The notes under the pieces are model-generated. The model searched no databases and was not told the origin of the DNA. It saw only the letters and a list, made by a program, of their open reading frames with translations. A stretch of DNA of 64,000 nt from Ostreococcus mediterraneus (Eukaryota > Chlorophyta > Mamiellophyceae > Mamiellales > Bathycoccaceae). Shown here piece after piece: positions 48,337 to 58,022 of the stretch. The stretch spans positions 809,725 through 873,724 of the forward strand of contig WMKK01000004.1 in assembly GCA_012295225.1 (NCBI GenBank). The letters are read 5' to 3'. The position numbers and the translations under genes are program-made. The first letter of the stretch is position 1, and each line of letters begins with the position of its first letter.

Positions 48337-51261
48337 ATGCCACCGCGACGACGTGGGACGACGGGGACGAAGGGTGGCAAGGAGGCGTGGATGGATGACG
48401 ATGTCGATGCGGCCAACGAGGTTGCCGACGCGCGGTTCGCCGAGGTGGATAAGGCGTACATCGGGCTCGTTGGGTCGGATGACGACGATGACGATGACGA
48501 TGAGGATAACGAGGAGGCGCTCATGGATGTCACGGATGACGAGGATGACGACGACGACGACGAAGACTCTGAAGAGGATGATGACTCTGAAGACGACGAC
48601 GAAGAGGGTGAGCGAGACGACGAGAATGACGACGATGCGTATTCTGATAGCGAAGAAGCCGCGTTGGCAAAGGCGATGAAAGCACAGAAGAAGCGTCTCG
48701 AGGGCAAAGTTCGTCGCGAACAGGTCATGAGCGAGGATGAGTCTGAATCCGAGGATGCGGATGAAGGTTTCGGGATTCGAGGGAAGAAGAAGACTGACTT
48801 TTATGGCGACGATGATGTCGATCACGAGGGATTGAGTGATGAAGAAGACCGCATTGAAGAAGAAAAAGAAGCGCGGCGTATGCGCAAGCTTATGGCGCAA
48901 GAAATGCGCGCTGAGGATTTCGGTGTCGATAGCGAAGATGAGGAAGAAGCTACGCTCGGCGCCAAGGCGGCGGACTTGCGCCGAGGCGACGGCAAGTCAA
49001 AATCTGCGTCTCGTGGTGGCGTAGAAATTGAAACCTTGACTGCAGAAGAACGCGATGAACGATTGGCTGCTGAGGATGGCGCCGCAGCGGCTAACGACGC
49101 GCCTGAACTGATGGCGTTGACGAAGGAGTTGACGTCCACGTTGAGCGCCATCGAGGCGAGCGTTGAACCGCTCGTCAACGCTGCGCGCGACGGCGCTTTT
49201 GCCACCGCGGAGGGCATATCGTACTTGGACACAAAGTATTTGCTCATGCTCAGCTACTGCTCGTCCATTGTTTTTTATCTTCTGCTGAAAGCAGAAGGTC
49301 GAAGCGTCAAGGACCATCCAGTGATTGAACGGCTGGTCGAAATTCGATTGTATCTCGAGAAGCTTCGCCCGATAGATAAAAAGCTTCAGTACCAGGTGCG
49401 CTACGTGGAAAACTTTGGTTTTATATTTGTATTCCTCTGATGATGGTACCCCATGGCGGTGATGAAAATGCTCACGGCATTTCCTGACTACTCACTGACG
49501 GTTATTATTGAACATCTAAGGGACTGAGCCTTGGGTGTCGTCGTCAGAGGAATGTTATTTTTGTGCTTTGTTTCTCCTCTTGTTTTCTGTTCGTCATCTA
49601 ACCAGTGCCTATGCTTTCTTTTTCATTCATAAACAGATTGACAAGCTGTTGAAGCTTGCGAACGCCACTGAGCGCGCCACGGCTACAAAAGATGAAGACG
49701 ACGACCCGCTTAGATTTGGCCCCAATCCAGGTGCACTCGTTTCGAAGACTGGTGAAGACGAGGAAGGGGGCGACGGTATGTACCGTCCTCCGAAAATGTT
49801 ACCGACATCCATGGATTTCGAATCCGGGGGTAAGGATGCGAAGGAGCTCCGAAGAAACAAGGAGCAACGCCGCCGCGCTGGCCGCTCGCAGCTCATCAAG
49901 GTGCGCACGTGTTTGCGCGCGCGTGTTTGTGTATTTGTGTGTTTACTCGCGTGTCGCATTCGGGAAAAACGCCAATTTGCCCCCCGGGTCTCTTTCCATG
50001 AGACAGTCCGGGGCTTCCTTATCTATCTGGCGGATATCAAATGTACCAAATCTTGGGCAGGGTGCCACCTTTTTAGCAGTGGGTGAACATCCAATCAAGA
50101 GTTGGATATCTATCTGTCTTGTCGTCGTTCGCGTACTGACTTTTACGCACCCGTTTTTCACGTCATGTAGGAACTTGCGCGCGAAGTTGGCGAAGCGCCC
50201 GAAGAAGTTGGTCTCGGCGACGAAGATATGGTGCAAAGCGCATTCGCCAAGCGCGAAATGGCGCGCATGGAGGCGCGCGCTCGCGTGGAAGAAGATTTGT
50301 TCACTCGTGTACCGCTTTCTAAACAAGAACGCCGAAGACAAAAAGCTTCGACACGAAACGTCAACTCACTCGCTGCCGTTGGCGACTTTGGCGACGACGT
50401 CGCAGATCTCGTGGAGCGCACTGCTGAGCTTGACGAAGGCTCACGCAAGCGGCGACTCGTGGACACAGTCGCTGAAGGCTTCAAGTCGGCGAAACGCGAT
50501 ATTGTTTCAGGGGAACAAGATGTTCCGTTGCGTGATACACTCGGGGTACGTACATATTCGCGCAAACATTCTCGTTCAAACAACGCATCATATCGAAGCT
50601 TCGGGTGTTTTCTTCTCCATGATCTTCCGAGGTCAAAATTGATGCTACACGAAACACCGTTTGCTTCAAACCTTGCTCGACTTTGCTTTTATCGATTTCA
50701 GCATGCGAAACGAACGGGACATCTTTTTACACGTCGACTTTACTATCGTGATTTACTTGTGCGAGATCGTTGGTGACGAGTAAGTACTGACCATGAATAT
50801 TTTCATCCTTTTCTTTTCGCGCGCAGGAACGGAGAACAAAATACGAACGCGGCGTCGCTCGATCGATGCAACGCGCGCAACAAATGGAAATGGACGATTA
50901 CGACGATGAACCGCGCCCGAGTATCGCGGAAGATCCTGAGTATGACAATGCGGCTACTTTACGTGATCGCAAACGTCAAGCAAAGGAGGAAAAGTATGCG
51001 AGAGGTCCTGGAACGATTGCTGTGCCGGAGGAGGATGTTTCGGGCAAACGCGAGATTGGCCATACTATTATGAACAACAGAGGTTTAACACCGCATCGTA
51101 GCAAAGAAACGAAGAATCCACGCGTGCGTCTCCGTGGAAAGCACGCTCGTGCGGTGACGCGCAGAAAGGGCGCGGTTCGCGACGTCAAGGAAGGTTCGAC
51201 GGCGTACGGCGGCGAACTTACTGGCGTGAAGACGAGTGTTGTGAAATCGAGAAAATTCTAA
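48337..51261 (+). CDS. SAS10: SAS10/UTP3 small-subunit processome protein, four exons
   Basis: Exons 48337-49395, 49637-49900, 50171-50545 and 50827-51261, all phase 0, give 710 residues. Borders: CAG|GTGCGC...AAACAG, AAG|GTGCGC...ATGTAG, GGG|GTACGT...GCGCAG; intron 3 has a clear TACTGAC branch site. Product: an acidic N-terminal third (long Asp/Glu runs), the Sas10/Utp3/C1D domain at about 235-365 (LMALTKELTSTLSAIEASV, IRLYLEKLRPIDKKLQYQ joined to IDKLLKLAN), and the conserved C-terminal SAS10 domain (KREIGHTIMNNRGLTPHRSK, NPRVRLRGKHARAV). UTP3 is a nucleolar 90S pre-ribosome component needed for 18S rRNA processing. It is the most intron-rich gene in the window; introns are 241, 270 and 281 bp and AT-richer. 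Confidence 0.9.
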
Positions 51262-51345
51262 TAGTCGTAGTAGCATTGTTCAATGGAGCTAATCATCATA
51301 CTGATACCACACACTTGTACCACCCCATCCATCTACTGCCGTTTC

Positions 51346-52620
51346 CTACATCACCTTTGTCGACTTTGACATCAAGCTATCGACGACGCGTTCCATGTTG
51401 GAGACGGTGTCGAGCGCAGCCTTATACATGGTTTCCGCCTTTAGATCGTCGAAAACAATCAAACATCCCGATCCTTGGTCTAATATGCCCTCGAACTTGC
51501 GATCGAGGATCATCTGTGAGAGCTTCATTTCCACGTCAGCCAGTGGAAGCTCGATCAAATTTGCGACGTGCGCGATTTCAACGCGCGAAAACGGTTCGAT
51601 GAGACGCTTCAAGTTTTCCTCCATCAAAGAATCTTGCAAGCTACCCAAATGAGCAGCAATGATAGGATCGTCACCGAGTTGTGCGGAGTAATTGTGGAGA
51701 ATATGTTGCAAATCCTTCAGCGATCGCGCCTTGTACGCCTCGCTCACCGCCTTCATCGCGTCCAACGCGTCACCTTGATGTTGCAAACCACCTTTGCTTG
51801 ATATCAAAACGCTCACATCTTCAGCCTGCCCGCACATAATCTTACACATCAACATATACTTCAACGCCGTCACAGCCGCAGGTTTATCATCTAATGAGTT
51901 GAGCTGCTCGAACGCTTCGAAAAAGTACGAGTACGCCGTCTTGTAATCCTTTTCGTCGGCGTGCAAAATACCTGATTGGGCGTCAATCTGGCACTGCACG
52001 CTGGGCGGGACGTAGATGGCATTCGCGTTCGTTCGAGCCGCCGTCAACGCCGCCTTTGACTTGGGCAAGTTTCTCAGCGCATAGTGGATTCTCGACTCTA
52101 ACAGGTGAATGTCGACCAACAGCAACTTGTCGTCGAGCTTTTTGACTTCTCGCGACAACGCCCCGACAACCTTGAGCGCCTCTGGGTAATCTCGCATCGT
52201 CAGGTGCAGGGTCGCTAAGCGAAGCTCAACGCGATGACGCAAGAACGTGCGCTTCTCAGCGCGCGCCCATTCTACGTGTTCGCGGCAAAGTTCGACTTGA
52301 AGCGCGTCGTGACCGCAGATCTGAGACATCGCGTCGATCAACAAACTTCGAATAATCTTCGCAACTTTCGCCTTTGGCGCGGACGCCAAGAGCGGTCTGA
52401 GATCCACGAATAGCTGTCTGAATGCCGGCGCATCATCTCGAGACGCATACGCGTTTCCAAGCGCCTCAATCGCGCTCTCCTTCGCCTTTAACGCGTCCGA
52501 GCGGTTCAACGTCGTCGTCGTCGTCGTCGTCGTCGTCGTTGAACCTTCATCATCTGTGGCGAAAATCACCGCGCGCAGTCGCGCGATTTCCTCATCCGAC
52601 GCGCGCGTGGTATCCTTCAT
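51346..52620 (-). CDS. RPN6: 26S proteasome lid subunit RPN6 (PSMD11)
   Basis: 424 residues from the ATG at 52620, matching RPN6 in length. It is helical TPR-like throughout (ALQVELCREHVEWARAEKR, LESRIHYALRNLPKSKAAL) with a C-terminal PCI domain at about 290-395 (LKRLIEPFSRVEIAHVANLI, VEMKLSQMILDRKFEGILD) and a final helix (NMERVVDSLMSKSTKV) as used in lid assembly. RPN6 clamps the lid to the 20S core. A Thr run near residue 30 is encoded by a GTC/GAC microsatellite (about 52511-52540). Convergent with SAS10, 84 bp between stops; head to head with NOG1. Confidence 0.94.
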   Translation of the reverse strand: MKDTTRASDEEIARLRAVIFATDDEGSTTTTTTTTTTLNRSDALKAKESAIEALGNAYASRDDAPAFRQLFVDLRPLLASAPKAKVAKIIRSLLIDAMSQICGHDALQVELCREHVEWARAEKRTFLRHRVELRLATLHLTMRDYPEALKVVGALSREVKKLDDKLLLVDIHLLESRIHYALRNLPKSKAALTAARTNANAIYVPPSVQCQIDAQSGILHADEKDYKTAYSYFFEAFEQLNSLDDKPAAVTALKYMLMCKIMCGQAEDVSVLISSKGGLQHQGDALDAMKAVSEAYKARSLKDLQHILHNYSAQLGDDPIIAAHLGSLQDSLMEENLKRLIEPFSRVEIAHVANLIELPLADVEMKLSQMILDRKFEGILDQGSGCLIVFDDLKAETMYKAALDTVSNMERVVDSLMSKSTKVM

Positions 52621-52889
52621 ATCGTTCGTCGTCGTCGTCGTCGTCCTGGTCCTGGTCGTCGTCGTCGTCGCGCGGTGTCGGGTGCGTCGCACTGACGTTG
52701 ACTCGGCCTCACGCCCAGGGGTCGTCGTCGGGTCAGTGATGTCGCCAGGTGGTGAGTTCCTGGGAACACCACACACGTGGACCGCTCACCGCGGCGGCGG
52801 CGGCGCGGCGGCGGACCGTCGCGCGCGCGTCACACGCCCACGGTCGGGGTTGTCGCGCCCGCGCCTCGGCGACACACGCAACGCACGAC

Positions 52890-54896
52890 ATGCAGTACAA
52901 CTTTAAGAAGATTGCCACCGTGCCCACGGCGACGGACTTTATCGACGTCGTGTTGTCGCGCACGCAGCGGCAGACGCCCACGGTGGTGCACGCGGGCTAC
53001 GCCATCACGCGGATTCGGCAGTTTTATATGCGCAAGGTGAAGTACACGCAGACGAGCTGGAACGAAAAGCTGTCGAGAATTCTAGAGGATTTCCCTCGCG
53101 TCGACGACGTGCACCCGTTTTACTCTGATCTGTTGAACGTGTTGTACGACAAGGATCATTACAAGCTCGCGTTGGGTCAGCTGAACACGGCGAGGAACAT
53201 GATTGACAAGATTGCAAAAGATTACGTCAAGTTGCTCAAGTATGGGGATTCTCTCTATCGGTGTAAGCAGTTGAAACGCGCCGCGCTCGGGCGGATGTGT
53301 ACGATTATGAAGAAGCACGCGGCGTCGTTGGCCTACTTGGAACAAGTTCGCCAGCACATGTCTCGTTTGCCATCCATAGACCCAAACACGCGGTCTATTT
53401 TGGTGTGCGGCTATCCGAACGTAGGAAAGTCCAGCTTCATGAACAAAGTCACGCGCGCGGATGTGGAAGTACAACCGTATGCGTTCACCACAAAGTCCAT
53501 TTACGTCGGTCACACTGATTACAAATATCTTCGTTGGCAAGTGTTGGACACGCCGGGGATTTTAGACAGGCCTTTGGACGAGCGAAACACGATTGAAATG
53601 CAATCGATCACCGCGTTGGCGCACCTTCGGGCCGTGGTTCTTTACATAGTAGATATTAGCGAACAGTGTGGGTTCACGATTGCCCAGCAAGCGACGTTGT
53701 TTCACTCGATCAAGCCGTTGTTTGCAAACAAGCCGCTCGTCGTCGCCGTGAACAAAATTGATGTGAGAAAGCTCGAAGATTTGAGCGCCGAAGACCGCAG
53801 TTTGATTGATGGGATGCGCGAAGCCATGCGTGGACCGGCATCGATGCAATTGGGAGACGATGATGCGTTACCGACTATGTCTACGTTGAGCGAGACGGGC
53901 GTTATGGAGGTGAAGAACAGATGCTGCGACTTGTTGCTCGCTCACCGCGTCGAGCAAAAACTCGCCGGTCGACGCGCGGGCGAAGTGATGAATCGTTTAC
54001 ACGTCGCCATGCCGGTACCGAGAGATTCCAAAAAGCGTCCCGCGTTTGTGCCGTCCACACTCGAAGAAAGTCGCGCGAGAAAGGCTGCTGGGGAAAAGAT
54101 TACTACTGAGAAGGATTTGCAGGAACAAAATGGCGGCGCCGGCGTGTATTCCGCTGATTTGCGCAAGCGCTACTTGTTGGACGACGACGACTGGAAGTAT
54201 GACATTATGCCAGAAATTTACAACGGCAAGAATGTGGCAGACTTTATTGATCCAGAAATTGAAGCCAAGCTCGCCGAGCTCGAGCGAGAAGAGGATGAGC
54301 TCGAAGCGCAATGGGAAGCCGAACGCATGGACCGCGCGCCCATGGAGGAGGAATTGGATGACGACGAAAAGGCGCTTCTTGGTGAAGTGCGCGCGCGTCG
54401 TAACAAACTCGTGGCGGAACATAGACGCAAGAAGGCTGCTGGAAACAACAACCCCGTGGTTCCTCGCAAGGTGGACGCGCAACGCAAGTTGAACACGAAG
54501 AGCATGAAGGCTGGTCTAGAGTCCATGGGTCTGGATGCCACTGCGGCGGTGGAACGCGCTCGTTCGCGCTCTGCGTCGCGTCGCGTCGTCAAGCGTGGCC
54601 GCTCCACTGGTGATGCCAGCATGAACGATGGTGACGCTGGAGGTGATGAAAAGAAAATGCGCACGTCCAAGTCGCGATCGAAATCCGTCGCACGGCGCGT
54701 CAAGGATGTGCCAGAGCCTGGCGCCGGCTTTGCGAGCAAGGATGCGAAGATGCGCGCAATTAAAATGGCTGACAAGGCGCAACGCAAGAGAAACAAATTG
54801 GCGAAAGCAGGCGAAGGTGATCGTTCCATACAAACAGCCATGCCTAAACATCTTTTCTCAGGAAAACGCGGGAACGGCAAGACCGATCGCCGTTAG
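52890..54896 (+). CDS. NOG1: Nucleolar GTP-binding protein NOG1
   Basis: 668 residues from the ATG at 52890, which gives the conserved start MQYNFKKIATVP; the longer frame is discarded. NOG1 is an Obg-family GTPase that loads on pre-60S particles in the nucleolus and reaches into the peptide exit tunnel. Seen: an N-terminal helical bundle (1-165), G1 GYPNVGKSS (174-182), DTPG (220-223), NKID (288-291), then a C-terminal part with LDDDDWKYDIMPEIYNGKN and basic Arg/Lys/Ser-rich nuclear sequence. Sits close to SAS10, another ribosome-assembly gene, with RPN6 between. Confidence 0.96.
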   Translation: MQYNFKKIATVPTATDFIDVVLSRTQRQTPTVVHAGYAITRIRQFYMRKVKYTQTSWNEKLSRILEDFPRVDDVHPFYSDLLNVLYDKDHYKLALGQLNTARNMIDKIAKDYVKLLKYGDSLYRCKQLKRAALGRMCTIMKKHAASLAYLEQVRQHMSRLPSIDPNTRSILVCGYPNVGKSSFMNKVTRADVEVQPYAFTTKSIYVGHTDYKYLRWQVLDTPGILDRPLDERNTIEMQSITALAHLRAVVLYIVDISEQCGFTIAQQATLFHSIKPLFANKPLVVAVNKIDVRKLEDLSAEDRSLIDGMREAMRGPASMQLGDDDALPTMSTLSETGVMEVKNRCCDLLLAHRVEQKLAGRRAGEVMNRLHVAMPVPRDSKKRPAFVPSTLEESRARKAAGEKITTEKDLQEQNGGAGVYSADLRKRYLLDDDDWKYDIMPEIYNGKNVADFIDPEIEAKLAELEREEDELEAQWEAERMDRAPMEEELDDDEKALLGEVRARRNKLVAEHRRKKAAGNNNPVVPRKVDAQRKLNTKSMKAGLESMGLDATAAVERARSRSASRRVVKRGRSTGDASMNDGDAGGDEKKMRTSKSRSKSVARRVKDVPEPGAGFASKDAKMRAIKMADKAQRKRNKLAKAGEGDRSIQTAMPKHLFSGKRGNGKTDRR

Positions 54897-55217
54897 AGAA
54901 AACTGTGCGCGTTCGCTATCGTGTTTTGCTTCTCGATGTTGCCGCTCTCGGCGTCATCCGTCGCACGCCAAATATTCATTGTATTCCTATAGAAGAAGTC
55001 CAACCCATGCATTCGTACATTGTTATTCGACATCTCGCGTGTTTGAGCGTGGCGCGCACACGTTTGACACCCCCTCGACGTAAGTAGCACACCCCACGAG
55101 TCCTGTTGCGCAGTCAACAAGAATGGAGTGTGCGCGGGAGTGGGACTGCTCGAGACGCTTCGATATATCGATGTATAGGTGAGTTGGCTATATTGATGTA
55201 TCTCGATTGCATGTATT
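54897..55217. other. Intergenic between convergent NOG1 and importin beta
   Basis: 321 bp of 3' flanks, AT-richer than the genes (e.g. ATATATCGATGTATAGG near 55162). A near-repeat, CGATGTAT / TTGATGTATCTCGAT, occurs around 55170-55206. No gene is recognised. Confidence 0.4.
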
Positions 55218-57821
55218 TTATTGGTTGACGCGGTCGGCGATGCGCGACGCCGCCCAGTTGGCGGTGTCTCGCAACGACGCGTCGTTTGACTGCTGGCATT
55301 CCTTCAAGAAATCCTTGTAGAATGGTCGCTGGGCGAATAACGGGCCAATTTGATCAATCGTATCCGCCATGTCACCCAGCACACCAACCATCGATCTTGT
55401 CACAACTTCATCGCGAGACGGATCCGCGGCTACAGTCTCGACCAACGCCAACACACTGGGCGTGTGTTCGCGAATCATCGTCAACTTGGACGGATCTGAT
55501 TTGAATCCCTGCAAGATGCCAGCGTAGGCCTCAAATATGCCGTTGCGAAGCTGATTGTTGTACTCGTTCATTTCATCATCATCCGATTTAGCACCAATTG
55601 TTAACTGCGTAGCGCTCTGCAACATGGACAAAACATATGGCACGTACTTCTCAAAGGCAGGACCAGTGGCGAGCGCCAAGTCACCAAAGCACGAAAGAAT
55701 GGGTGGTTTAACGTTGCGATGGAGCTTTTCGCTCTCTAAATCTCGCAAGAGTGCGTAGACGATGCCATCGCAGTACGGAACCACCTTTTCATCCAACGCT
55801 CTACAAATGTCGCCGACGACGCCCACCGTCACCGAGCAGACCTGATGCTCTTCGTGATTTTCTAATCCTAGCTTGACAAATGGGAAAAACGCATCCATGT
55901 ACTTGACGAATCCCGAGCCTACGGCATATGCTAAAGCGCCGACAGCCAACATCGCTTCCTCGTGCACTGTGGCCGAGCGGCATGCGAACACCGTCAAGAA
56001 GGCTTGCATCAAGCTATCCGCGTACTGCGAGAGAGCCGCCTTGGTCGCTTCGTTGGCGCCGCCCAGGACTTGAATAATCACCTGCAATGTACCGCAGAGC
56101 AAAGCTTGAGCATCCGCCTGTTTTTCAAGAAGCTCGGCACCCATGTGTTCTTGACCTTCAAATGTGGCCGCGAGCTTTTGGAGCACGTGCGGGATGAGAT
56201 GACCAATTGTGCTGTAATTTTCTTGAGTCGCAGAGCGAATAATTTCATTCATTGCCTCGTAACATTCCATCTTCAATCCAACCTCGGCATCAGGACGTTC
56301 ACTTGTCATCAAAAGAGCCTGAATGATACCCTGGAAGTGTTGCGCTAAAGTTTCGCGGATGTCAGCATCCTCAGCTACGGATGAAACGAGGTGTTGAATC
56401 GACCATACGACCTTGCCTGCGACGTGCGGCACGTCCTTCACCGACTCAAGCATGGCTTGTAACACTTGCGGAAACTTTTGAGCATCCACCAATGGAAACC
56501 CTTGTGATTGCACGAACTCGAACACGCGGCCGATGGTCCACGCCGTGGTGTCTCTGACATGCGCACTTTGATCCTTGAGCGACATGATGAGGTGCGGCAA
56601 CGCTTCGTTTGCCACGTTTGCTAATTTTGCTGGGTCGGGGCCTTCTAAAATAGCACCAAATGCAAACGTTGCCGCCTCACGCTGACGCCATTCGCCAGAT
56701 TGAATATTTTGCTGAATAAACATCATCACTTGATCCACAACAGGATCGCGCACGAGCTGCGAGACGAAACCCAAACACGTGCCGCCAGCCATGGCCATGT
56801 TCCACGCGTTTTCATCCTCGTCTTGGTCATCCTCCTGCTTTGTGAGCTGCTCGAGTAACATGGGCACGAGCGCAGTCAAAGCTTTCGAGATAAACCCAAA
56901 CATTTGCACATCAGTCTCACCACACTCGATGGCCTCTTGTCGGCCGATTTCTTCCTCACAAATTGTTGACCAAAACTCAATCGCTTGTAAACCGACTTCT
57001 TGCTTGTCCTGCTTGGCGGCGTTCACTGTCAGCTGATACACGGCTTCGATGTACGCCGACATATATTCGTAATAATTTTCGGCAATACTCACGAGAACTT
57101 CGAAAGCGGCGACGCGAACGCGCACATCCTCGCACGTCGTCGCCTCGCACACGCATTGCATGATGAAGTCGCGTTCGTTTTGGCGCGTAAAGTTCTCATG
57201 CGCGAAATATAACGCATTGTTCAACGCCTGTGTCGCGGCTAATCGAACGCTTACATCCGTTTCATTCTTACCCATGCCGGAAACGACCGCGGTTAACACT
57301 CCATTCACGTCAGTTTGGTCGAGATCATCCGCCTCAATTTCTTCGCAAATATACCCCAAAGCCTCCAACGCCGCCTGTTTCGCCGCTACCCCGCTCGCCC
57401 CGCTCGCGCCCGTTTGCAAATTCGCGATGAGATCTGGCCATTGCTTATGTGGGATCTCTGCACCCGCAATCTTAGCCACAACTTGCGCGGCGACGTGTCG
57501 AATTTCGCTCGCCTCATCCCCCAGGGTCTGCCAAATCGTCGCCTTGATCGACATCCGTTGCTCGTTCGCAATCGCCAACCACTGCTGCTGCACCTCTCGC
57601 TTCTTGTTTTCATCCTTGGCGTCGAGCGCATTCTTAAACATCACCCCCGCGAGCTGTCGCGCGTGCTTGGGGGACGTCGACGACGCCACCTCGCACGCCA
57701 ACGCGCGCAAATACTCGCATCGATTCTCCACCCGCGCGCGCGCGAGCGTGGCTTCCGCCTCCACTCGCACGCCCGCGTCGTGGCTGAGCGAGTTTAACAA
57801 CAGTGGAGTGATTGATGTCAT
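55218..57821 (-). CDS. KPNB1: Importin subunit beta-1 (karyopherin beta)
   Basis: 867 residues, ATG at 57821, single exon, the usual length of importin beta (~870). HEAT repeats throughout. Hallmarks: LLNSLSHDAGVRVEAEATL at the start, KRKEVQQQW-like segment (ENKKREVQQQWL), the acidic loop in HEAT 8 (EDDQDEDENAWN) that contacts importin alpha and RanGTP, WNMAMAGGTCLGFVSQLV, WRQREAATFAFGAILEGPD, and SAHVRDTTAWTIGRVFEF. Carries NLS cargo, through importin alpha, into the nucleus. Head to head with the ABCD transporter, 201 bp between ATGs. Confidence 0.96.
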   Translation of the reverse strand: MTSITPLLLNSLSHDAGVRVEAEATLARARVENRCEYLRALACEVASSTSPKHARQLAGVMFKNALDAKDENKKREVQQQWLAIANEQRMSIKATIWQTLGDEASEIRHVAAQVVAKIAGAEIPHKQWPDLIANLQTGASGASGVAAKQAALEALGYICEEIEADDLDQTDVNGVLTAVVSGMGKNETDVSVRLAATQALNNALYFAHENFTRQNERDFIMQCVCEATTCEDVRVRVAAFEVLVSIAENYYEYMSAYIEAVYQLTVNAAKQDKQEVGLQAIEFWSTICEEEIGRQEAIECGETDVQMFGFISKALTALVPMLLEQLTKQEDDQDEDENAWNMAMAGGTCLGFVSQLVRDPVVDQVMMFIQQNIQSGEWRQREAATFAFGAILEGPDPAKLANVANEALPHLIMSLKDQSAHVRDTTAWTIGRVFEFVQSQGFPLVDAQKFPQVLQAMLESVKDVPHVAGKVVWSIQHLVSSVAEDADIRETLAQHFQGIIQALLMTSERPDAEVGLKMECYEAMNEIIRSATQENYSTIGHLIPHVLQKLAATFEGQEHMGAELLEKQADAQALLCGTLQVIIQVLGGANEATKAALSQYADSLMQAFLTVFACRSATVHEEAMLAVGALAYAVGSGFVKYMDAFFPFVKLGLENHEEHQVCSVTVGVVGDICRALDEKVVPYCDGIVYALLRDLESEKLHRNVKPPILSCFGDLALATGPAFEKYVPYVLSMLQSATQLTIGAKSDDDEMNEYNNQLRNGIFEAYAGILQGFKSDPSKLTMIREHTPSVLALVETVAADPSRDEVVTRSMVGVLGDMADTIDQIGPLFAQRPFYKDFLKECQQSNDASLRDTANWAASRIADRVNQ

Positions 57822-58022
57822 CTCGTCGTCGTCTATCGCGTATCACCGCCGCCGCTTGTCGTCGTTTCACGCGACGCAGAGTGCTGCGCCGTCGCGATCC
57901 ACTCCTCAATCCGCATCCCCAACGCACCGTTTTGAATAATCACCAATCGCGTAGTGGAGGGGAACACGATGGATGGATTGTGGATGGTGTGGCTCGGCAG
58001 AGTTTGACGCGCGAGTGGCGCC

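Noticed and set aside
48331-49440. SAS10 as a single 369-residue protein ending at 49440
   Set aside because: The frame runs past a clear CAG|GTGCGC donor into intron sequence (FGFIFVFL); the next exon continues the conserved Sas10 domain.
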